Shown here piece by piece: positions 10,283 through 23,000 of a stretch of DNA of 64,000 nucleotides. The DNA comes from Coniochaeta sp. PMI_546 (Eukaryota > Ascomycota > Sordariomycetes > Coniochaetales > Coniochaetaceae). The stretch is from contig MU271158.1 in the NCBI GenBank assembly GCA_021432605.1, positions 372,001 to 436,000 of the forward strand, read 5' to 3'. Each line of letters starts with the position of its first letter. The first letter of the stretch is position 1. The translations under genes were made by a program, and so were the position numbers. Under the pieces are notes generated by a model that saw only the letters and a program-made list of their open reading frames with translations, did no database searches and had not been told where the DNA came from.

Positions 10283-13200
10283 CTCAAGGGTATAGTCATA
10301 TGACTTCAAGCAGGTAAGATAGCAAGTCCAGGTTAGGCGGTAGAAAGAGAGTAAATTGATTTTCCGGTATAAGCATCCCGTCTATTGCACAGGTAGAGGA
10401 GGAGAACGCTACGGAGGCTTGAGCAGCAGAGAATAGACTTGAGAAATGTGTCAAAAGAGGAAGCTGAACAGGTCAAAGCATTAAATTATTTCAAGTTATT
10501 CGGACCATTTTAACAAGCTTATGGAGGCTTACATGTGATTAAGATTACTGAACATTGAGTTGTGTAAACCAGGCCCTAAAGTGGAAAAACGAGCTACCCA
10601 ATGTGTAAGTAAGCTTACTAGAGCTTTGAAGGTGAGCATGAGATGCAGCAAAAGGTCAAAACATTGATGCTTAGCACGTTGTCAAGGAGGCACTAGCACT
10701 GACCGCGATATCCGTAAAGAAGACAATGAATGTATCCCTGGTTCATGGGCTTAGAGATCCAATGTAGGACTTCTCAGACTAGAATAGAATAGCTGTGCAT
10801 TTCCACTGAATGTCGATGGCGGGTGTTAACCGTCACAGAAATAAGTAGCCGGTATGTTTACATGGTGTGGCCCTCGGCTCGCGGCATAGATTGAGTCCAG
10901 TAGACCTAGATTAAGCAGATGATTACGCAGTTAGGTTTTACGCCATTATCTGTCAGTTCCCAATCAATATGGATTCACCAGGATTAAGACTTCTTGTGGC
11001 TGCTCTCGGCTAGAGGGCGACTGTAGCTGCCTCGGGTGATGTTGTTAGTCAAGACTTGCGAGCTCGTGGCCGTGGACGACGCCGATGAGGCCAGAGATGC
11101 AACACAGCAACCCCTGACAATGAGGTTCTAAGTGGTCTATGCAGAGTATGGACATGACGAGTGATTGTCTGTTTTAGCTCGTTGACAGTTCCGTTGCGAT
11201 TCAGCTTGCGGAACTTGTCGGCGTGAGATAGCTCCGCCACGGTCGAGCTAGTCGGCACGATGTTGTCTTCTTGTTCAGATACCCATACTGCGATCATGTT
11301 TGCGGTACACTATTTCAGGACCCTGTAGTGAGTATAGATTTTCTCCATTTCGGGTGGTGAGCTACTTGTTGATCAGACGGCAGTCTCGGCTGTGAGAAGA
11401 TATGTTGGACCCGTCTCTGTGGCTTGGGGCTGACTATGTCCTGCAGCAGATGCCAACTTTCGGTATCGGAAGTCGATTATCCTCATAGCCGTGCCGATCC
11501 GACATTTCGATAGCTTCACGATAGCTTCGCCGACGACCCTAGCACAGACCACTGTCATGTTTAGAAGCAAGCCACATCCAGGAAACATGGCAGATACCAA
11601 GCCACCGATCGGGAAAGGGTCATATCTGACTCGCCATGTGTGTATGTGCGATCTGATCTCGGTCCCGAAACGTCGAATGTGTAGGCTTTGACTGCAGTCT
11701 GCAGGAGTCCGGGGTAAGACCAGAATTGCTAAGCGCCTCAGTCGCCAAGCACCTTGCCGATGTCGGTGCGCCATGTGGTGTGAGGGCTGCAGATAATGAG
11801 TGAAGCTGCCACGCACACCACCTGCAATGCGTGTAGGGCTCCTGCAATCTCCGCGTTGTTCTTTCCAGGATCTCTGCTTTGATCTTGACAGGACAGAAGA
11901 CACGCGACTGAGGGAGGGGCTGAACGAAAGGGATCGCTCGGGTCACATCGTGGATGGCTCTTGGCGAAGGATCCCATGCTTCTCTTCCCGTCCTGCAGCT
12001 GCAGGGTTCACTTCTCCGCAAGCGACACGAGTCTGGAACCGGGCTCAAGCCTCTTTTTAGTGGCCATGACCGCGTCAATAACTTGAACACGGGAGCAGGC
12101 CAAGAAAAAGTGCAGGCCTACCCGATTGCTCAGCATGGGACATATGGCGCGTGGTGCAATTCTATGACAGTGACGAGAATCCAAGTAGCGCTCACTGATA
12201 AGTATGACGAATCAGCGTTGTTGCGATTACTTACCTCATCCCAGCTCCAATAGCCCGCGTGTTATATTTAGTATGACGCGGCTCGGGTCCACACTCCCCA
12301 CGGCAACGCCCGGGTGTCGTCCGGGCCATCGACCTGCCGGCGACTGCGTCTTACTCCACCGATTTACCGTATCTGTCTCTCTTCCCAACCTGTGGCATTT
12401 GAGAGTTCTCGCAAGAGTTGGAACCCGGAAACCGATAAGTGTTGATATGTAGTCATTACTCGAAGCCGAGCTTCCCGGGGATGTCTCTGGCCTCTACACG
12501 ATCGCCCTCATCCGCCGCATGTAGAGGAGGCCGGGCTCGGAACAGGCGTGCATACACAGCCAATAACAATGATCATGAGCCCTTGACCCTGGGCATGGGT
12601 CGTGTACCTGCAGATTGAAGTCCATGACCTTAGCCCATGATCTGGAATGCTAGGGTAACAAACCGTTGAGAGCGTGCCAGTCGGCAGTTTTTGCTCGTCC
12701 CAAATATAAGTGCCCTGGCCAGCTTACGTGTTGCACAACAGTCAAGCCGAGCCTCGCTTCGTATAGCAGTCAGTGCTCGGCCCTGCAATATTACGTCCCG
12801 CCCTGCATGCCAACTGCAGAACCGAATCTAGAGATTCCGTGTCTAGTCAGCAGGGGCAAGCCACCTAGGTGCTGAGGGTGGTGTACAGAGACCAGTATGG
12901 CCTAAGTGGCGAGCCTTTGCTTCGGTAAAATTCCGAGTCCCTCTCGAGGACTCCTTTGATACGGCTGACGCGGTACACCGATTTTTAGAATAATCGGACC
13001 TTTCAGAGAACATGATCCACAGCAGTTAGTAACGGAAATTCAACTTGATCTCTCCTTCTATGTTGTGCCATGAGCGAAGTATTGGTAGCCGGTGTTCAAG
13101 AAACCTCTGTGGTGCTTATCACTAAGTGAATACAAATTTCGAAGAATGAAGAGCTAGCAGGGATCCGCACCAACTAACTGTGAACACCAATCAGAATTGA

Positions 13201-14241
13201 TACCAAAGACTGGCCTGGTCGAGGACCGATCAATATAATCATATATCGGTAGGGCAGGTCACAGTAACCCACTGACGAGCTGGGGGCCAGATCAACCGTG
13301 TTCCTCAGGGACATATAGTACGCACAGAATTACGCAGCTACAGCCGTGTAACACACGGATATCTGTTGCCTATTCTGTATCTCCAAAGCCGTTTAATTTC
13401 CTCCTTACCAGGCTCGTCTTACCTACTGCCTTGATCGGTCACCTGATCGCCCTGAAGGCTGACGACTCTCCCCTGAGCAGTGCTTCAGTACGGGGATGTC
13501 AAATTGTGCGACGAGGGGAGAGATTATGTTTCACGCAGGACAGTAGGTGTCTGGTGTGCATGGCATCCGTTAACCAACCGTGGGCAGAGGGCCAGGCCAA
13601 GCCAATACAACTGCAGGAGGGTTGTTGCTATTCTCATCTTTCGCTCATCTCCTGACTCGAGCTTGTCACCCAGCTTGATATCTATGCCGCCTTATCCAGA
13701 GCTTCAAGCATCACGGCCACCTCACCACCTCACCGCCCACAAACGTACCTCCCGTTGGTACATCCCGTTGGGTATCACCATTGTTGGGCCCCTACACGCC
13801 TGAGCTTGAGCTCAGCGAATGGGCCTCGTGCTAGTGACGCGCATGTGTCTATCGCTATCGCATGTGGCTTCGACCTCCATGGTATTCTTACACTTTCCTA
13901 TTACCGGATGTTACACTCTCCCTCCTAAACAGTGGGGATCTAGTGATTTCCTGCGTCCGGATGGTCCCTTACCATCACATCTGACCAAAGTCACAACCTT
14001 GAGGGGTGGTAGGAACGGCGAGAACGGATGACAATCGATATTCGACCATGGTCTCGATCGGAGCTTCTCCAGAAGAGACGGAGATGCCTGAGCACCTCAT
14101 TTCTTCGTACGAGACTGCAGAGTAGCTCTCAAGTATAAAGATGGTGACAGCTCCTCCTGGGAAGACGACGAGAGTCAACAGGGCAAGTCGCCATCGTCTG
14201 CTTTTCTTTTCAATATATTCGAAGAAAACATCTTCTTCAAG
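10283..14241. other. 4-kb intergenic region, no supported gene
   Basis: Lies between the divergent MFS and laccase genes. On the minus strand around 11370-12090 several frames of 80-176 codons overlap, but no splice combination gave a recognisable domain. The 3' half (13400-14240) contains the laccase promoter. No transposon ends or AT-rich block were noticed. Confidence 0.45.
14134..14139 (+). promoter_or_regulatory. Candidate TATA box of the laccase gene
   Basis: TATAAA lies 108 bp upstream of the laccase ATG, a usual distance for fungal genes. Positional evidence only. Confidence 0.4.
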
Positions 14242-16277
14242 ATGAAGTTCTTTTCAGCTTCTATCGTCACTCTTTTCACTTATTTGTCGAGTACCGTTGT
14301 CGAGGCAGCTCCTCCTTCGATCAGGGAACTAGAAGCCAGAGCCCCAACCTGCAACACGCCTTCTAATAGAGCATGTTGGACTACTGGATTCGATATCAAC
14401 ACGGATTATGAGACCAGCACGCCGACAACAGGTGTCACCAGGACCGTAAGAAGCTGTGATATTCATGTTATTCATATAAGACCAAACTGACGTCACGCAG
14501 TACTCCTTGAGTATCACGGAGGTGGATAACTGGACTGGTCCTGATGGAGTGGTCAAGCCAAAGGTAATGCTTATCAATGGTCAGTCTAGTCTCATCATCC
14601 ATGAAGAATATTTGTGAACCACGGCTAACAATGTCACAGGCAAATTTCCCGGTATGCATTCTCGACGTCCTTTAGGGGCTGCTTACTAAACACGATATTT
14701 ATAGGGCCAACTATCTTCGCCGATTGGGGCGACAGAATCAATATCACAGTCACTAACAATCTCAGGACCAACGGGTCAGTGGAACTACTCTCAGCTACCT
14801 ATCACAATACGCAAGCTTACAGATTTATTTTGCCAGAACTTCTATTCACTGGCACGGCCTTCGCCAGTTCGGCTCCAACCTCCAGGATGGAGCCAACGGT
14901 GTCACTGAGTGCCCTATTCCTCCCAAGGGCGGTAGCAAAGTGTACTCGTTTGTTGCCACGCAATATGGCACGTCCTGGTATCACTCTCATTTCTCGGCCC
15001 AGTACGGCAACGGCGTCGTAGGCACCATCCAGATCAACGGCCCCGCCTCCCTGCCTTACGACATCGATCTTGGTGTCTTCCCCATCACTGACTACTACTA
15101 TCGTACTGCCGACGATCTTGTCGAGTTCACCAAGAATAACGGTCCGCCGTCAAGCGACAACATCCTCATTAACGGAACAAATGTTCACCCCGTCACCGGG
15201 GCTGGAAAATACGCCAACGTCACTCTCACTCCCGGAAAGCGCCACCGCCTCCGCCTCATCAACACCTCAGTTGAGAACCACTTCCAAGTCTCGCTCGTCA
15301 ACCACTCCATGACCGTCATAGCGGCCGATCTGGTCCCTGTCAATGCCTACACCACTAACACCCTCTTCCTTGCCGTCGGCCAGCGCTACGACGTCACAAT
15401 CGACGCCAGCAAGCCCATCGGCAACTACTGGTTCAACGTGACCCTTCCACCAAACGGCTTCTGCGGCACCTCCGTCCATCCAGCTCCAGCCGCTATCTTT
15501 CACTACGCTGGTGCATCAGGTGGCCTGCCTACCGTCCCGGGGACACCACCTGTCGATACCCTGTGCTACGACAACGTCGACCTCGTTCCCGTCGTCTCTC
15601 GCACCGCCACCCCGGGCAACTTCAACCCTAGCCCCAATAACTCCCTCCCTGTGCACCTTGACTCAAGCGGCTCGCCCCTTTTCGTCTGGCAGATCAATGG
15701 CTCCTCCATCAACGTGGACTGGAACAAGCCCGTCCTGCAGTACGTGATCGAAGGCAACACCTCCTATCCTCCGTCAGAGAACATCGTCTCCGTTGCCTCA
15801 ACCAACCAATGGTCCTACTGGCTGATCGAGAACGACGTCGATGCCGTCTTCAGCCTTCCGCACCCCTTCCATCTGCACGGACACGACTTCCTGATCCTCG
15901 GCCGCTCTCCAGTAGCCAGCCCGGCCTTCCCGCAAACGCGATACAAGTTCGATCCCGCCACCGACCTATCCCTACTCAAGGGAAACAACCCGACCCGTCG
16001 CGACGTGGCCATGCTCCCCGCCAAGGGGTGGCTGCTCATCGCTTTCAAGACGGACAACCCCGGCGCCTGGCTGATGCACTGCCATATCGCGTGGCATGTC
16101 TCGGGCGGGCTGAGCGTGGACTTCCTGGAGGGCGTGAGCACGTTGAAGAATACCCTGCCGGCAGCTGATAAGGCGGCTTTCGCTGACAACTGCAACAAGT
16201 GGAGGGCTTATTTCCCGTCACAGGACCCGTTCCCCAAGATTGATTCTGGGATTAAGCGGGACACATACTTGTATTAG
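14242..16277 (+). CDS. Secreted laccase (multicopper oxidase, ascomycete type)
   Basis: Five exons: 14242-14445, 14501-14579, 14640-14651, 14705-14774 and 14837-16277, encoding 601 residues. Exon 3 has only 12 nt yet keeps KFPGPT in frame. Signal peptide 1-22 (VVEAAPP) is followed by a short propeptide ending EARAP. All copper ligands are present: H126-W-H128-G (L1), H171-S-H173 (L2), H464-P-F-H467-L-H469 (L3) and H536-C537-H538-x3-H542 (L4). Residue 547, the axial position of the T1 copper, is Leu, typical of high-potential enzymes. The C-terminus DSGIKR-DTYLY matches the processed ascomycete laccase tail. Laccases oxidise phenols with O2 outside the cell, in lignin turnover, pigment formation or detoxification. 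The gene converges with an AA8 haem protein, another extracellular redox partner. Confidence 0.93.
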
Positions 16278-16826
16278 GTATTGTGATGTTGGCGACTCTT
16301 GATGACGGTGTCTTTTGCAGATGAACTGGCTGTTTCCTTCTGTTTCTTCACTTCTTTGCCAGGTCTTTGTTTTTATCATTGGATGTTTTTTTTGTATATC
16401 AGGTCGTATATTCTACCTTCAAGGAAACAATTCGTTAGCAGAAGCAAGGATATTGATGCTACTATGGAACCGTTGTTTGTTCTTCGTCGATTTCCTGGGC
16501 TCTCGAGAGATATTCTGACGTGAATCCTATATGTAACCCCAAAAGCTCAGCAGGTTCGTTGATGTAATAGTTGGTTTACCACGTCAGTCTAACATATTGA
16601 AGATCCCCAGTTCAAGCCTGGGTCGGATTACCTTTGACTTTGCCCAGGATGATGTCTCCTGCTCCTGATCGATCGAGTCCAGCAGCTGATTACAACGACG
16701 CTGGCAGAAACTGACGGGATATGCATTTTGATATATGTACACCCACACCCAAAACAAAATGCTGTTATCTAATGCTCCCCTCATCTCAATCGCTAACCGC
16801 TCTCCCTGCGAGTCGTGTAAACACTC
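16278..16826. other. Intergenic region between converging laccase and AA8 genes
   Basis: Holds both 3' ends and the tRNA-Val relic. T-rich stretches at 16370-16400 may belong to the laccase 3' UTR. Nothing else is supported. Confidence 0.6.
16553..16630 (+). pseudogene. Degenerate tRNA-Val(AAC)
   Basis: The 78-nt stretch keeps the anticodon loop CTAACAT with AAC, a pairable anticodon stem (TCAGT/ATTGA), a perfect T stem (CCCAG/CTGGG) and a final A. Decay is visible. The D loop is about 4 nt too long, position 10:25 is A-C, and the acceptor stem has a T7-T66 mismatch plus three G-U pairs. It resembles fungal tRNA-Val(AAC), recalled from family knowledge. A working but divergent tRNA is less likely. 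Confidence 0.6.
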
Positions 16827-17680
16827 TCAGTCCTCCTCCGCAAACACATCATCCTCGACCGTCACGATCCTCTTCTTCCTCAGCTTCGACGAGGTATTCG
16901 ACGAAGTATGTCCCCCATTCTTGGTCACAAGGTTGCTAAAAGACGGGTTCTGCGCCAGTGAGAAGTCATGAGTCCAGTAGCCGAAGACATCGTGTACGTT
17001 GAACGAGGATGAGGCGCTCGACGGATTCGAGGGCTTCGAGGCGGAGTATGCAAACGCCAGGCGGTTTCCGCCCTTCGGGTTCAGATATCTCTGTGACCCG
17101 CTCGCGCCGGAGTAGGACGTGCAACCGCTGCACTTGGCTGTGAATTGCCAGTGCGTGCCGTTGGATCTGGTGCCGGTCTTAAAGACTTCGTATGTTGCGC
17201 CCGAGTATGTCGAGGGCAGTACATGACCCCTATTTTTCTTAGTTATTTGTTTGTTAATGCAGATACCGTATTAGTGAAACTTACGTGGCGTATCGTGAGG
17301 ACACGACGGCAGTACCGCCGTTCGCCCATGACACGGTGAGGGGGTTGTATGTCATCGAACCTCCCCAGGCGAGTCCTAGCCAGCCCACCTCCGAAGGCGC
17401 GACTATTTGGACGACCGAGTCGTACTGTGCGTTCTGTTGCGCATCCGAGGGCACGGCAATACGGAACGTGATGTATTTCCCAGAGAGCGAGTATGTCGCC
17501 TGATACTGTGAGAAGGTGAAGCCCGTCTCGGGGTCATTGTACACGGTGACTGTATTCGCCTGGCTGGACGCGGAAGCTGCAAGTCTGTTAGACCTGGCCG
17601 CTGCTGGAAGCAAACGAGCGAGATAACTTGCCGACACCTAGGAGGGCCGCTAGGCCACCAAGCCCGAATGTCCACCGCAT
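16827..17680 (-). CDS. Secreted AA8 haem protein (cytochrome domain of cellobiose dehydrogenase type)
   Basis: Three exons, 17680-17638, 17576-17285 and 17229-16827, encoding 245 residues. Exon 1 encodes most of the signal peptide (MRWTFGLGGLAALL). The intron ending TTGCAG joins it in frame to ASASSQANTV. Residues 24-200 match the b-type cytochrome domain of cellobiose dehydrogenase: ETGFTFSQY, GWLGLAWGG-S-M89 with the likely haem Met ligand, and NVH191DVFGYWTHDF with the likely His ligand. C145 and C148 in KCSGC could form a disulphide. No flavin dehydrogenase domain or CBM1 follows; the tail is basic (KLRKKR) then acidic. AA8 cytochromes pass electrons to LPMOs, quinones or Fe(III). A stand-alone secreted AA8 beside a laccase suggests iron or quinone redox cycling, which is inference. 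Confidence 0.85.
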
Positions 17681-19155
17681 CTTGCTGGTCGCGAATGCCG
17701 GTCCGTAAGGATCAAGCGTGGAGAAGGCCGGATCAGATTAGCCGGGCCGGTATATCCCACCGCCGTATGACTGCTCTCTTCACTATATGTGATGAAGAGA
17801 CCGGTCAGCTCGTGGCCGAACGATACTCATACGCACAAGAATAACAGATAGTCTTGCGCTTTCATAGAGTCCCACCCGAGAACACAATGCCAGAGAATGA
17901 AAGACGAAACTTACGAGATTTACACACGGGTTCGTCCTGCGAGTCGGATCAAAAAGAACCTCCGGTAATTCTGAAAGGACACAGTGCTGCGGAGGCGGCT
18001 TGTCAATATGTCGAACGTGTGCGACAGAGGATCTTTAATAAAGTACTGTGGCGAGGGTCGACTCTGTACCTGCCAGGTCCAATGGAAGCGGCATAGCTTG
18101 GCTGTGTGGTATTCGTACTATATGACGGAGACATCATTGATTGCTGTAGGGTCGCCACCGATGAGGTCCTTGTCTCCAATCTTCTCCAAACATCAGGGTC
18201 TTGTATAGGAGAAGACTGCTCCTTGAACCAATTTTGGAAGATAGTATAGTCTGTAATACAAAACAATGAAATGTCATTGGTGTAAATGCCCTACAGTACC
18301 GTAGTTTGTAGATTGACGGTGGCTTTACCCATAGTCCGGCTAAATGTTTCCATGGGCAATAGGAGAGCGAACTTATATAGCCGCCCGAGAGCCGCAGGCC
18401 GTTGACAGGACGAGGACATATTAAACGACGCCATTTGCCATGTGAACACTTCTAATCGGGACTGAAGAGCCGTTCGCTACAACCTGGTTGTGCGTTGATC
18501 ACCGGGAAGCTACCTCGATATAGTCTCAACCTCCAGGGATGACATCGTCATTTCGGTCGATGGCTCTGCAGGTTGCATCGCTCGTGCGCTGAGATGCGGT
18601 TGTAGCGGCCGCGTGAGCGTATTAGCACACAGCTCATTGGATGGACCGGATCTCTGGGTGCCTTTCAGATCTATTTCTGGTTCCATTGTCAGATGTTTGG
18701 GGAAGGAAGGCGTGTTCTCGAAGCTTCTTGCTCGCTTTCAAGGCTGTGACCCTCACGTGGCATTAGACCTAGATGTAACGCAGCGCGACTTATTCCATTG
18801 TAGGGGTTGAGCTCCGATGTGGTAGAAACGCAATGATATGTTGCCTCGGTATCGGCGGGAGATCCTACTGCCCCCCGCTCCAGATAGTGCTGGCTGTAAC
18901 GTCTTTCGGACTTCATAATTCTAGAGTTCTTGGACTGCTGTACGGTACACCAAAGAAGCTGTGTGTTTTCTCATTTTCGAAGCAGTCTGTGGCATATGAT
19001 CAAGTGCTCCTATCTATGACGTTCCGCTCTTGGCATCATCTCATGCGGAGCAAAACATGACAATTAGCGGGTAGATTGTCACCTCAATATACTTTGTCCA
19101 GGCGTGTCGAATGTATTCACTCTTGTTCTAGAATTTTGTAGTTATCTGTTTTCCT
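17681..19155. other. Intergenic region, no gene seen
   Basis: Upstream region of the AA8 gene and flank of the patatin remnant. No frame shows a domain, signal peptide or splice continuity. Confidence 0.55.
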
Positions 19156-19443
19156 CTAGGTCACGGTCAGATGCTTTGGTGTTCCACTACCTTTTGAAAG
19201 GTTGTCAGCATGTGCGCTTCTCTCGAGCATGATGAGAATGAGGCCGCCGGTCGAGGTCCCATCCATCATTTCGAGATAGTCGCAGAGTGTCGGCGAACTT
19301 TGGGGCTCGATAGCCTTCATGATCTGCTTGAGCACGAGCAGGCTCGAGAGCCGCACTCCTCCACCATCGAGAGATGGAAAGCGGATCTCACGATCGGTCC
19401 TGGCCAACTGCGAAGCGGGCTTCTGCTCGCCGGTTGTGGACAT
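19156..19443 (-). pseudogene. Patatin-like phospholipase fragment (5' end only)
   Basis: A 95-codon frame (ATG 19443) encodes the N-terminal part of a fungal patatin-like protein. SLDGGGVRLSSLLVLKQIM matches the oxyanion-hole region, normally DGGGVRG, but with the last Gly missing. DYLEMMDGTSTGGLILIML contains the nucleophile elbow G-T-S-T-G, normally followed by AIML. The frame then runs into unrelated residues and stops, and the catalytic Asp region (DGG/DGA) is absent downstream. Intact proteins of this family are far longer and often carry TPR or NB-ARC domains, so this is a truncated, non-catalytic relic. Confidence 0.7.
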
Positions 19444-20052
19444 CGATCCTGCTTGTAGACACACGTGAAGAACTTATGTAATAGGCGCCATGCAAACCGA
19501 TCTGATCTGAGAGCGGTGGCCCGGCCTGACCAGGACGTGACGGTTCTGCCACGTCTTTGACCAGGTAAGATATAGGTCAGGCGAACCCGACGAAAACTGA
19601 GCTGAAGCCGAATTTTGTTGGCGGCATGACGCCTGTGCTTTAAGAAAATTTCGGTCGTAATCTCATGGCTTCGTGCCTGCCACAGGATGAGCATAGGGTA
19701 GTTGAGGTTGGCTGATTGTGGATATAGTTGGGCACCGAACTTCCAGATCATGCACCTTGCTGTCTTAAGGACTACCGAGGTAACAAGGTTACTTGAATAT
19801 ATCCAGAGAGATTGTTCGGACTGGAGCATCACCGAATTATGTTCGCGTCACAAGTTGTTCTATCTCGTCTCCTTCGTGCACGCAGTGGGAAGAGGGATAG
19901 TCGAACTGCGCTTGACCTCTTCAAGACAGATCAAATCAAAGACGGAGCAACGTAATCGCCCCATGCTGCGCTTCAAGCGTCAACGGAGGTATGACTCATT
20001 AGACTTAGTTCAAAAGTAACAACCCTATACATGTATGGACCTCATTCCAACC
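19444..20052. other. Intergenic region, no gene seen
   Basis: 5' flank of the patatin fragment and 3' flank of the minus-strand channel gene. No further patatin-like segments were found. Confidence 0.5.
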
Positions 20053-23000
20053 CTAGTAAAGTATCCTCGGCTCCTTGAAGGGCGCCATATTAACATCGAC
20101 CTCAATCCTCCCCCGTTCGTCCAACCACGCCCCGCGATCAGATATTGGAACACTCTCCCTTGTATGCGCAACCTCCTGCCGACTAACCCTCGCCTCATCC
20201 CTCGGAATCCACAGCTTTGGCGTGGGCGTCCACATCTCAGGCGGGAAGTACCCTCTCTTCAGATACTGCTCGGGCAGATCGACCTCTGGCGGCTCGGGCG
20301 GCATCATCTCCCGCAGGATGTGATAGTCCTCGTACACCTCCGGATGGAGGAACTTGATGAGGAAATTCGGCTTCTTGTTGATGTCTGGCGTGATCCACGC
20401 CATCACTCGCGCGAGGAAGAGAGTGAGGCCTGACTCCTCTGCTTGGGCGTTGATTTTGGTCGAGGTTGCCAGCCACGCGAACTTGCCGATCGAAGACATG
20501 AAGCCGCCTGCTCCCTCGATGCTCCGGTCTGTGTTCCTAGTCGCAGGTTCAGGGCGTGTTCGTCGGGTTGTGTCCATGCCGAAGTCTTCTTCCGCATTGT
20601 AGTAGTCATTCGCAGTGCCGCCGAGGACCTCAGGTGGCGCTCCATGAGGGCTGGCCTCCATGCCAAATCCTTCTTCCATGTTGTAGTAGTCGCTCGCGGT
20701 TCCGCCTTGCACTTCGGGCGGCGTTACGCTGTTGTTTGGGGGGTTGATGTTCTCGTCAGGGGTAGAGTCCTCCGCCAAGCTTTGGTCTTGGAGCGCAAGC
20801 GTTCGTGGAAGGTTGTTTAAAAGAGGTCCGAGAGCATCGCTCAGTGAGATGTGGATCATGGCCGTGAAGACCAGGAAAAGGATCATTAGGAGTAGTGGTC
20901 CAAACGCTGTGTGGAGAGCAAAGAGTCCAATCAGGCAGATCTCTGACATATACAGGCCGACGAAGAGTTGCATCAGAGCCTTCGGATACAGCAACCCCTT
21001 GGTGTCGATGTCGGAATCGTAGGAGTAGATGAGGTTGTACTTGTATACGAAGTAGATGAAGCCCATTCCGAGTCCGGCGAAGACCAGAATAAGGGGTGCG
21101 ATGCAGGAGTAGCAGATTGCTAGAGCAGTCGGTGTTAACATACGTAAGTGTGTTCAGAATGTGGACCTTACCAATGACTCCCATGTTCGTGAAGACAGGG
21201 AACGTCCCTCCCCAATGTCGCTGTTTCAGTTCGTGCCAGATCTTGAACTTCTTCCTCGGAGACTGGATATGTTTGGCGAAAAACTGGTGGCGTAGCAGGT
21301 CGAAGGCGCGGAGGAGTTCGAGCGAGCCTCCGGCTAGACACTGGACTAGGATGTAGGAGAGATAGAAGTTTGATGCTTTCGGTAGGTTCTGTGCCAACAG
21401 GTCTTTTGCCGAGAGAGGATTCTCGAGAATCTGCTTGAAGGCTGCCGAGGCTGCCGACGTGAGAGTGGTGACGAGGAAGACTTGAACCACCTGGAATACG
21501 AAATACCAACCCTGCGTAAACAACTCGATCAGGGGCCGCGACGGCACGCCTGAAGCTCTAGCGCATGCTATATACAGTCAGCATTGTCTGAGAATGCGGG
21601 TCAGTATCATGTAGCACGTTACCTCTGAGCATGCCTGGCACAGCAGCCATCAGAAGCGACAATGCCAATGCCGGTAGCAGGCCTTCGATGACTCCTAGTA
21701 TTGCCTTGGGCATTTGGACAACCCATGCTAGGAATGGGACGTTCTTGCTCAGGAATTTGACGTTGGAAACCAATCCGACGAAGGCCGAAGGGATTGACCA
21801 GAAAATGATGGCTGCGGTTATTACACCCATAAAGAGAAATCGACGCATGATCCTCTCCCACCATTGCATCCTCAGGGTGCTCCATATCACATCGTTTGGC
21901 CGAATGCCGATGTAGCCGGGCGACATATGTAGGGGGCGATGGTGTACTAGGATCTGATACCCAGCCTGGGCACTAGCCTGAGAGTCGAATTCGACGAAGA
22001 CAGAACAAATTGGAGCTCCGATACCTGACTTGAGATCCCGCCGGAGTTTGTAGATCTTGATGTTGAAGTCCTTCAGCTTCAGCCGAGTCCATCGAATAGT
22101 GTCAACCTGTCGGCCGTAATTGGCGAGAGGTCGGTGGGTTGGTCGAGCCTCAACCGGTAACCATTGGGCAGCCACTGATCCACGAACATCGGGCAGGGAG
22201 GGATCAAGACCGTAAGGATGGATGTAGTCAGGGTCTTCAATCTTGTCCTCTGGCTCGAACAGCGGGCCATCGCTCGGTTCCGAATGCGAGAACCGACCCG
22301 GTGACTCAGCAACTTGAGGTGCTTCCACTCGTTTGGTGGCAATGTCGACCGACGCGTTGCGTCCGATGGACGAACTCTTGGAGCTTTTGCTGGAGGCCAC
22401 ACGAGGTTGGCCGTGAACCATGACTTGTTTCTTGATGCCGAGTTGCTTGTTTCTAGCAGCGTTGGCCTTTTTGATCAAAGCGATCTCGGCCTTTTCGAGC
22501 CGCATGGCTGTCTGTTCTCGTTCTTTAACAACGGAAGCAAGAGCCTTGGTGTTTCTAGGGATCCAGACGTTCCTTACAGAGTCGCCAAAAAGCTTCCGTA
22601 TCTTCCTCTCGTCAAGAAGTGCTTGAGGAACGCAAGTGAACAACACAGTGCGCGATGAAAGGCGCTGAGCTTGAAATGGGGACAAAAGATAAGCCTGGCG
22701 GAGGTTGATGTAGTATATGCATTCACGGCTTATCATGAACATAACGAAGCCTTCTGCGATTAGGGCAAATTCTCGGTAGGGAGGAAGATCAGTCGGCTTA
22801 CCGAAGAAGCACCACGAGACAACAACATGAGCATAGAATTTGCTGTCTCTCAGCACGTTACCGATCGTCAGGAGGTCGAGTTCGGACAGACCACTGCCGC
22901 CAGTGCCGTGCAGTGGCAGCAGAATCGGCCATGTCAAACAGAGTCCAACCAAACATATGACGCCGAGGACTTTGAGGTAGCGCAGAAAGAAGAAACCGTC

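Noticed and set aside
11373-12090. Overlapping minus-strand frames that might be a multi-exon gene
   Set aside because: Tried splice combinations give no recognisable or consistent protein; recorded only as intergenic.
8523-17680. Idea of a secondary-metabolite cluster (MFS pump plus laccase)
   Set aside because: No polyketide synthase, peptide synthetase, terpene synthase or tailoring set is present; 4 kb separates the genes.
20035-20433. 132-codon plus-strand frame
   Set aside because: Antisense to the conserved tail of the channel gene.
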